Source of the DNA: an uncultured Anaerolineae bacterium | Lineage (GTDB): Bacteria > Chloroflexota > Anaerolineae > Aggregatilineales > Phototrophicaceae | Direction of reading: 5' to 3' | Assembly (NCBI GenBank): GCA_937944445.1 | Contig: CALDYP010000011.1 | Span: forward strand, 62,001-126,000 | DNA: 64,000 nt | Part shown: positions 55,189 through 61,850 of the stretch, in pieces | Layout: the number at the start of each line of letters is the position of its first letter | How positions within the stretch are numbered: the first letter of the stretch is position 1 | Program-made: the position numbers and the translations under genes | Notes under the pieces: model-generated | The model's database searches: none | Seen by the model: only the letters and a program-made list of their open reading frames with translations | Told to the model about the DNA's origin: nothing

Positions 55189-56475
55189 ATGGACATGTCC
55201 ATGCAGCGCAGTCAGGTGCGCCACAACTTCCTCGTGAATCTGTTGGATGGGACATTTTTTGGGTTGGGGTTGGGCTTCGCCTCATGGGTGACGGTCATCC
55301 CGCTTTTCTTTGCGTCCCTCACAGAATCGACCGTGCTGATTGGCTTGGTAGCAACGATTCACTTGATGGGGTGGCAGCTTCCACAGTTGTTCATCACAGG
55401 TAGAATGGCGCGGCTGACGCGCTACAAGCCGATGGTGTTGGCGATGACGCTTCACGAGCGCATCCCGATGTTCGTGCTGGCCGGTTTGGCGCTGCTCGTG
55501 CCGTCGATCCCGCGCGAGGTGGCGCTGGTGGCGGCCTTTGTTGTGATTACGTGGCAGTCGCTCGGCGCAGGGCTGACAGCCAACGCATGGCAGAGCATGG
55601 TCGCCAAGATTCTGCCCCGCACGATCCGCGGGACGTTCTACGGCGTGCAATCTGGCAGCGCAAACTTGCTGGCGAGCATTGCGGCGTTCATCGCCGGGTC
55701 GCTGCTGCTGCTGCCGTATCCGTTGAACTTTGCGATCTGCTTCTTCCTGACGGGCGTCGCAATGGTCATCTCGTTTGTGTTCTTGGCGCTGACGCGCGAA
55801 GTGGAACACACGCCTGTTCAGACAGCGCCCAAGTCCTTTGCTGACAACGTGGCAGAGTGGAAAGCGCTGCTCAAGAGCGACGTCAATTTCAGGTGGTTCA
55901 TTGTGGCACGCGCGCTGATGCAGTTCGGGCAGATCGGCGCGGCTTTCTACACGGTGCATGCGCTGCGTTCCTATGGCGTCAGCCCACAGCTTATCGGGGT
56001 GATGACTGGTGTGATGCTGCTGGCACAAGTGGTTGCCAGCCCGCTTCTGGGGTATTTGGGCGATCGGCTGGGGCATCGGGCAATGCTGGCGGTGGGCTGC
56101 GTGGCGATGGCGCTGGGCGCAGGGGCAGCCATTTTCGCGCCAACTGGTGAATGGTTCTTCCTCGTGTTCATCTTGACTGGCCTCGTGAACAGCAGCCAGT
56201 GGACGAGCACGCTCGCGTTTACGTCAGAGTTCGGCAGCGCCAGCACGCGCCCGTACTACGTCGGGCTGAGCAACACGCTTATCGTGCCGGCGACGCTCGT
56301 TGCGCCGGTGCTTGGCGGTTGGATCGCAGATGTAGCCGGCTTCAACGCAACCTTTCTCACGGCCATGGTGGGGGCAGGGCTGGCGGCTCTGGTGATTTTG
56401 GTGATGGTCTACAACCCCAAGCCTAAGCGCGACGCTGACCCGGCGCTGCCATTCGTGCCAGCCATTGGCGATTAG
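55189..56475 (+). CDS. MFS transporter
   Basis: 428 residues with twelve membrane helices and a central cytoplasmic loop, typical of the major facilitator superfamily. Motif A-like loops: TGRMARLTRYKPMVLAM between helices 2 and 3, and LGYLGDRLGHRAMLAVG in the second half. No substrate can be assigned. It follows the Ser/Thr kinase gene by 69 bases on the same strand, so it could be an output of that operon or independent. Its stop overlaps the stop of convergent purN by 4 bases (TTAG). Confidence 0.88.
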   Translation: MDMSMQRSQVRHNFLVNLLDGTFFGLGLGFASWVTVIPLFFASLTESTVLIGLVATIHLMGWQLPQLFITGRMARLTRYKPMVLAMTLHERIPMFVLAGLALLVPSIPREVALVAAFVVITWQSLGAGLTANAWQSMVAKILPRTIRGTFYGVQSGSANLLASIAAFIAGSLLLLPYPLNFAICFFLTGVAMVISFVFLALTREVEHTPVQTAPKSFADNVAEWKALLKSDVNFRWFIVARALMQFGQIGAAFYTVHALRSYGVSPQLIGVMTGVMLLAQVVASPLLGYLGDRLGHRAMLAVGCVAMALGAGAAIFAPTGEWFFLVFILTGLVNSSQWTSTLAFTSEFGSASTRPYYVGLSNTLIVPATLVAPVLGGWIADVAGFNATFLTAMVGAGLAALVILVMVYNPKPKRDADPALPFVPAIGD

Positions 56476-57074
56476 CGCTGGCTGGTGAGGATGTGAACAG
56501 CCTGCACGATGATCTGATGCTCTGCCGCATGCATCCGCGCGGCGAACGTCTCTAGCGTGTCATCTGGCAGGAAGGGGACAACGGCCTGTACGATCACGTC
56601 CCCCTCATCCACCTCTGGGATGGCGTAGTGCACCATGCAGCCGCTGTGGGTCATCTCGCCTTGTTGGAAGGCCGCAAACGCGCGCTCAATGGCATGTGTG
56701 CCGTTGAACAGGCCGGGCAGCGCCGGATGCAGGTTGATCACGCGGCGTGGAAAATGCGCGAGGAAGTGACCGCTGAAGATGTGCATCCAGCCCGCCATGA
56801 CGATCAGATCGGGGCGGTATGGCAGCAGCGCTTGGGCAAGGTCGGCGTCGTAGTCGGTGCGATCACGGTTGGCGTCGCGGTAGGGCTTCAGCGGGAAGTA
56901 GAGCGTTGGGATGCCTGCTTTTTCCGCGCGCTGGAGGCCAAAAGCGTCCTTGCGGTTCGAGACGACCAGCACGATCTGAGCGTTCAGCTTGCCAGCCGCG
57001 ATGGCGTCGATCAGCGCTTGCAAGTTGCTTCCGCCGCCGCTGATGAGGACGATCAGGCGCGCGGGGTCAGCCAT
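56472..57074 (-). CDS. purN: phosphoribosylglycinamide formyltransferase
   Basis: About 200 residues from ATG 57074 (GAGGG five bases upstream; ATG 57086 also in frame). It transfers formyl from 10-formyl-THF to GAR, the third purine step. Motifs: LIVLISGGGSNLQALIDAI, VSNRKDAFGLQRAEKAGI, and the catalytic NLHPALPGLFNGTHAI (Asn and His), with a further HYAIPEVDEGDVIVQ (acid). Family length. It overlaps purM by 8 bases and is the last gene of the purine operon. Confidence 0.93.
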   Translation of the reverse strand: MADPARLIVLISGGGSNLQALIDAIAAGKLNAQIVLVVSNRKDAFGLQRAEKAGIPTLYFPLKPYRDANRDRTDYDADLAQALLPYRPDLIVMAGWMHIFSGHFLAHFPRRVINLHPALPGLFNGTHAIERAFAAFQQGEMTHSGCMVHYAIPEVDEGDVIVQAVVPFLPDDTLETFAARMHAAEHQIIVQAVHILTSQR

Positions 57075-58068
57075 GTTCGCCCTCACGGATATGGCCCACG
57101 ACGCTTGCGCCGTCCACGCTGGCGACGGCTCGTTCAGCTTGATCGGCGGGCACGACAGCGATCATCCCCAAACCCATGTTGAACACGCGCATCATCTCCT
57201 CGTCGGTGATCTGCCCCTGCTGCTGGATCAAGCGGAAGATCGGCGGGACTGGCCACGTGTTGGGCAGCAGGTCGAAGCTCAGCCCCGTGGGCAGCACGCG
57301 CGGTAGGTTCTCCACGATGCCGCCGCCGGTGATGTGCGCCAGCGCACGGATTTCAACGCCTGCGCTTTGAATGGCCTGTACTTCATGCAAATAAGGACGG
57401 TGGACGGCCAGCAGCGCCTCACCGATGGAGACGCCGTTCAGGTCAGCGCGCGGCGCGTCCCAGTCGAGATCGGCCAGCACGCGGCGCGCGAGCGAGTAGC
57501 CGTTGGTGTGCAGCCCAGATGAGGGCAGGTTGACCAGCGCATCGCCCATCTGCACGCGCCGCCCGTCGATGATCTGTTCACGCTCCACCACGCCGACGAT
57601 CGTTCCGACGACGTCCACTTCTCCATCGAGGTAGACGCCCGGCATTTCAGCCGTTTCGCCGCCCAGCAGGGCGATCCCCAGCGCTTCACACGCGGCAGCC
57701 ATGCCGCCGACGATCTCGGCGATCTGCTGCGGGATGAGCTTGGACGAGGCGACGTAGTCAAGGAAGAACAGCGGCTGCGCGCCCTGCACGAGGATGTCGT
57801 TCGTGCAGTGGTTGACCAAGTCCTGCCCGATGGTTCCCCAGCGGTTGAGGCGGCTAGCAACTTTGGTCTTTGTGCCGACGCCATCCGTCGACGCGACCAA
57901 GACCGGCTCGCGCATCCCAGCCAACGCCTTGAGCGAGTAGAGGCCGCCAAAGGAACCGGTATCAGAGAGGACGGCAGCGGTGTAAGTGCGGCGGATGGCG
58001 GCGCGCATCAGATGCACTGCCTCGTTGCCGGCGTCGATGTTGACGCCCGACTCAGCGTAGGTAGTCAT
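57067..58068 (-). CDS. purM: phosphoribosylformylglycinamidine cyclo-ligase (AIR synthetase)
   Basis: 333 residues, full length. It closes the imidazole ring of FGAM using ATP. Motifs: YAESGVNIDAGNEAVHLM, LVASTDGVGTKTKVA, GQDLVNHCTNDILVQGAQPL, ALLGGETAEMPGVY, SSGLHTNGYSLAR and HITGGGIVENLPRVLP. The start ATG overlaps the purD stop by 4 bases. Confidence 0.96.
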   Translation of the reverse strand: MTTYAESGVNIDAGNEAVHLMRAAIRRTYTAAVLSDTGSFGGLYSLKALAGMREPVLVASTDGVGTKTKVASRLNRWGTIGQDLVNHCTNDILVQGAQPLFFLDYVASSKLIPQQIAEIVGGMAAACEALGIALLGGETAEMPGVYLDGEVDVVGTIVGVVEREQIIDGRRVQMGDALVNLPSSGLHTNGYSLARRVLADLDWDAPRADLNGVSIGEALLAVHRPYLHEVQAIQSAGVEIRALAHITGGGIVENLPRVLPTGLSFDLLPNTWPVPPIFRLIQQQGQITDEEMMRVFNMGLGMIAVVPADQAERAVASVDGASVVGHIREGEHG

Positions 58069-59354
58069 GTGTGGGCTGCTCCTGTTTGGCCGATGTCTTG
58101 GCGGTAGAACGCGCCGTCAAAGCGCACGGCAGCTGCAAGCTGGTAGGCCCGTTCAGCGGCGGCGGCGAGCGTCGGGCCGGTGGCGGCAGCAGTCAGCACG
58201 CGCCCCCCGCTGGTGACGACTTGATCACCGTGTTGGCTCGTCCCGGCGTGGAACAGCACGCTGTTGGGCAGCGAGGCGTCCAGCCCGCTTATTGGCAGGC
58301 CGCGGCGATACTCGTTTGGGTAACCTGCTGACGCCAAGACGACCGCCACGCACACCTCGTCTGACCATTCCACTGCCACGCGATCAAGCTGGCCGACAAG
58401 GCAGGCGTCGATGACGTCGATCAGGTCAGTTTTGAGCAGCGGCAGGATTGCCTGCGCTTCGGGGTCGCCAAAGCGGCAGTTAAACTCTAACGTCATGAGG
58501 CCGCGTTCCGTGAGCATGAGACCCGCGTACAGCACACCGCGGTATGAATTTCCTGAGGCGATCAAGCTGTCAAGCGTCGGCTGGATCACGCGCGTCACAA
58601 CTTCGTTGACGACGTCGGCGGGCACGTCGTGGGCGGGGGCGAACGCGCCCATGCCGCCAGTGTTTGGGCCTTGATCACCGTCGTGGGCGCGCTTGTGGTC
58701 GCGTGCCACGGGCATGACTGCCGCGCGTCGCCCATCGCAGAACGCCAGCACCGACAGCTCGCGCCCGACAAGACGATCTTCCAACACAACGGCGCTGCCG
58801 GCCTCGCCAAATGCGCGGTCGACCATGATAGCCTGCACCGCCGCGCGCGATTCCTCTCGCGTGTCGCAGACGAATACCCCTTTGCCCGCCGCCAGCCCAT
58901 CGGCTTTGACGACTAGCGTTGGCTCGTGCTGGTCGATGTAGGCGAAGGCTTCTTCAGGGGTGCGCGCGACAGCGTAAGGCGCGGTTGGGATGCCGTGCTC
59001 ACTCATGAACTGTTTGGCGAAGGCCTTGCTGCCCTCTAGCTGTGCGACTTGTTTCGACGGCCCGAAGATGCGCAAGCCCACCTGTTGGAAGTAATCGACA
59101 ATTCCGTCGACGAGCGGCCCTTCTGGCCCAACGACGGTGAGATCAATCGCATTGGCCGCCGCAAACTCGCGCAGGCGCTGAAGGTCATCCGCCGGGATCG
59201 GGAGGGTCTCACATGGGGCGACGCCTGCTGAGGCTGGCCAACGTGTGCCCGCGTTGCCGGGTGTGACGTAAATTTTGGTAGCGCGGGGCGAGCGCGCCAG
59301 CTTCCACGCGAGGGCGTGTTCTCGCCCGCCGGATCCAATGACTAGAACGCGCAT
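58065..59354 (-). CDS. purD: phosphoribosylamine-glycine ligase (GAR synthetase)
   Basis: 429 residues from ATG 59354, whose A is the last base of the purF stop (TGATG). ATP-grasp enzyme joining glycine to phosphoribosylamine. Motifs: VLVIGSGGREHALAWKLARS, VTPGNAGT, VGPEGPLVDGIVDYF, VKADGLAAGKGVFVC, LSVLAFCDGRRAAVMPVARDHKR, NTGGMGAFAPA and EFNCRFGDPEAQAILPLL. An upstream in-frame ATG at 59366 is less likely because the MRVLVIG start fits the family. Confidence 0.96.
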   Translation of the reverse strand: MRVLVIGSGGREHALAWKLARSPRATKIYVTPGNAGTRWPASAGVAPCETLPIPADDLQRLREFAAANAIDLTVVGPEGPLVDGIVDYFQQVGLRIFGPSKQVAQLEGSKAFAKQFMSEHGIPTAPYAVARTPEEAFAYIDQHEPTLVVKADGLAAGKGVFVCDTREESRAAVQAIMVDRAFGEAGSAVVLEDRLVGRELSVLAFCDGRRAAVMPVARDHKRAHDGDQGPNTGGMGAFAPAHDVPADVVNEVVTRVIQPTLDSLIASGNSYRGVLYAGLMLTERGLMTLEFNCRFGDPEAQAILPLLKTDLIDVIDACLVGQLDRVAVEWSDEVCVAVVLASAGYPNEYRRGLPISGLDASLPNSVLFHAGTSQHGDQVVTSGGRVLTAAATGPTLAAAAERAYQLAAAVRFDGAFYRQDIGQTGAAHT

Positions 59355-60856
59355 CAGTTCCCCCACATGCTTTCAAAGATGGTTTTGTCGCGGTCTTCTT
59401 CGAACAGCCACTCCGGAATGCGCACTGGATACTGCCCGCTGAAGCAGGCCGTGCAGTAGTTGTTGCGGAAGCCGACGGCCTCGGCGATGGCGTCGAGCAT
59501 GCCGGGCAGCGAGAGGTAATCGAGGCTGTCCGCGCCGATATGCTCACAGATGCCGGCCACGTCCAGCCTGTGCGCGATCAACTCTTTGTAGGTGGCCATG
59601 TCGACGCCCATGAAACATGGGTGGCGCACGGGCGGGGACGACACGCGCACGTGCACTTCCTTCGCGCCGCCGTCGCGCAAGAGCTGCACGAGTGGGCGCG
59701 AGGTGTTGCCGCGCACGATGCTGTCATCCACCAGCACAACGCGCTTGCCTTCAAGGTTGCTGGTGAGCGCGTTGTACTTGAGGTTGACGCTCTGACGGCG
59801 CAGGCCGTCCTCGGGTTGGATGAAGGTGCGCCCGATGTAACGATTTTTTGTGAGGCCTTCGCTGTATGGGATGCCCGATTGCAGCGCGTAGCCGATGGCA
59901 GCGGGGGTGGCGCTGTCGGGCACGCCGATCACGATGTCCGCTTCAGTTGGGGCTTCGATCGCAAGCTTGCGCCCCATGTACTGGCGCGTCTTGTGCAGCA
60001 CTTGGCCGTCGAGGATGCTGTCTGGCCGCGCGAAGTAGACGAACTCAAACACGCAGAGGCTGCGTTTGGGCGCTGGCGGAACCCCCTTGAACGAGGTGAG
60101 ACCCCTGTCGTCGATGCGGACGATCTCGCCCGGCTCAACGTAGCGGATGTACTCTGCGCCAATGGTGCTCAGAGCGCAGGTCTCGCTGGCGATCACGTAG
60201 CCTTCTGGCAGCTTGCCGATGCTCAAGGGGCGCAGCCCATGCGGATCGCGCACAGCGTAGATCGCCTCTCGCGTGAGCAGCGCCAGCGAGTACGCCCCCG
60301 CGACGGCCTCCATCATGGCGCGGATGCGCGCAATCCAATGATCGTGGGGGTCTTGCTCGACGTAGATGCCTTCCTGCTGCCACACTTCAACTGGCGCGGC
60401 GAGAATTTGAGTCATCATCTCGGTGTCGCTGGTGCTGCTGAGGCCGACCCCGCGCTTGAGCAAGAGCTGGCGCAGCGTCAGCGCGTTGGTCAAGTTGCCG
60501 TTGTGTGCCACGCCCAACGGCCCGTAGAGCGTCTCGATCAGGTAAGGCTGAACGTTGCGGACGTGCTGGCCGCCGGTCGTGCTGTAGCGGGTGTGGCCGA
60601 TAGCCATGTGGCCGACGAGGGGCGACAAGTTCTGCTCGTTGAACACCTGCGAGACGAGGCCGATGCCCTTGTGCAGGTTGGCGCGCATGCCATCGCACGA
60701 CACGATGCCCGCGGCTTCCTGACCGCGGTGCTGGAGGGCGTATAGCCCAAAGAACGTCAAGCGGGCGACATCGCGCCCGGGCGCGTAGATGCCGAACACG
60801 CCGCACTCCTCACGGGGCTTGTCGTCGAGATATTCATGTAAGGTGACGTTGCTCAT
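59354..60856 (-). CDS. purF: amidophosphoribosyltransferase
   Basis: 500 residues. Committing step of purine synthesis: glutamine amide to PRPP. An N-terminal glutaminase of Ntn type follows a 17-residue propeptide ending before Cys18 (REECGVFGIYAP). The phosphoribosyltransferase site is RVVLVDDSIVRGNTSRPLVQ. Cysteines that hold the 4Fe-4S cluster in the Bacillus-type enzyme are all visible: SLCVFEFVYFARPDS, PPVRHPCFMGVD and the pair CTACFSG near the end. So this is probably the Fe-S, oxygen-sensitive class. Next gene purD overlaps by one base. Confidence 0.96.
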   Translation of the reverse strand: MSNVTLHEYLDDKPREECGVFGIYAPGRDVARLTFFGLYALQHRGQEAAGIVSCDGMRANLHKGIGLVSQVFNEQNLSPLVGHMAIGHTRYSTTGGQHVRNVQPYLIETLYGPLGVAHNGNLTNALTLRQLLLKRGVGLSSTSDTEMMTQILAAPVEVWQQEGIYVEQDPHDHWIARIRAMMEAVAGAYSLALLTREAIYAVRDPHGLRPLSIGKLPEGYVIASETCALSTIGAEYIRYVEPGEIVRIDDRGLTSFKGVPPAPKRSLCVFEFVYFARPDSILDGQVLHKTRQYMGRKLAIEAPTEADIVIGVPDSATPAAIGYALQSGIPYSEGLTKNRYIGRTFIQPEDGLRRQSVNLKYNALTSNLEGKRVVLVDDSIVRGNTSRPLVQLLRDGGAKEVHVRVSSPPVRHPCFMGVDMATYKELIAHRLDVAGICEHIGADSLDYLSLPGMLDAIAEAVGFRNNYCTACFSGQYPVRIPEWLFEEDRDKTIFESMWGN

Positions 60857-60877
60857 CTTGTCCTCGAATGTTTGGGG

Positions 60878-61840
60878 TCATGCTGGGGGATGATTGGCTG
60901 CCCATTGGGCTAGGCAGCGCTCGATGCGCGCGCGCGCAGGCTGCTCACCTGCGATGAACGGCTGCTGGGTGAGCGTCTCATAGGCGTAGATGTAGCGCGC
61001 AGCGACTTCTTGCACAAACTCAGCAGGCATGCGCGGGATGGGGCCTTGCCCACGGTAGCCCTGTTTGACGAACCACTCGCGTAGGAACTCCTTGCTGTAG
61101 TGGATGGGCGTGCCCGCGCGGTAAGAGTCAAGCGTCCAGAAGCGGCTGCTGTCGGGGGTGTGCAGCTCGTCGATGAGCGTAAGCTGCCCGTCCACTAGGC
61201 CGAACTCATACTTGGTGTCAACAAGGATCCAGCCCGCGCGTTCTGCTAATGCTTGCCCGCGTTGAAACAGGGCGAGGGCGGCGCGTTCGACTTGTGCCCA
61301 CAGCTCAGCGCTCACAAGTCCCCGCTCGACGATCTGCTGGGCGGTGATCTGCTCGTCGTGCGCGCCGTCTTGGGCTTTGGTGGTGGGCGTGATGATCGGC
61401 TGGGGCAGCGGGTCGTCCTTCTTCAGCCCATCGGGCAGCGGGATGCCGTAGGGTTGGCGTTCCCCTTGTTGGTAAAGCGTCCACAGGGAGGTGCTGGTGA
61501 CGCCGGTGATGTAGCCGCGCACGACCACTTCGACGGGCAGGGCTTGTGCCTCATGCGCAATGGTGACGCACGGATCGATCACGTCGATTACGTGGTTGGG
61601 GAGGATGTCGGCGGTTTGCGCGAACCACCACGCCGAAAGCTGGTTGAGGACTTGGCCTTTGTAGGGGATCGTGCCTAGCACGCGGTCAAACGCGCTGACG
61701 CGATCTGTCGTGATCAAGACGCGCTGGCCGCGATAGTGGTAGATGTCGCGCACCTTGCCCTCCGTTTTGGGGCCAAGCGCAGGCACATCCACCGCGTCGA
61801 GCGCGTGCGGGATGGCGTTGAACAGGTCTTTGGCGTTCAT
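60878..61840 (-). CDS. purC: SAICAR synthetase
   Basis: 320 residues, the longer (about 300 residue) bacterial/yeast-type form. It couples CAIR with aspartate using ATP. Motifs: LGPKTEGKVRDIYHY, LITTDRVSAFDRVLGTIPYK, PVEVVVRGYITG, the substrate loop ITPTTKAQDGAHDEQIT, GWILVDTKYEFGLVDGQLTL and DSSRFWTLDSY. It lies 10 bases after purL and 21 bases before purF. Confidence 0.95.
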   Translation of the reverse strand: MNAKDLFNAIPHALDAVDVPALGPKTEGKVRDIYHYRGQRVLITTDRVSAFDRVLGTIPYKGQVLNQLSAWWFAQTADILPNHVIDVIDPCVTIAHEAQALPVEVVVRGYITGVTSTSLWTLYQQGERQPYGIPLPDGLKKDDPLPQPIITPTTKAQDGAHDEQITAQQIVERGLVSAELWAQVERAALALFQRGQALAERAGWILVDTKYEFGLVDGQLTLIDELHTPDSSRFWTLDSYRAGTPIHYSKEFLREWFVKQGYRGQGPIPRMPAEFVQEVAARYIYAYETLTQQPFIAGEQPARARIERCLAQWAANHPPA

Positions 61841-61850
61841 GCTGCCCCCT

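Noticed and set aside
59540-60745. A 401-codon open frame on the plus strand opposite purF
   Set aside because: Antisense to a clearly conserved enzyme; composition and lack of motifs match a GC-rich shadow frame, with no Shine-Dalgarno or promoter of its own.
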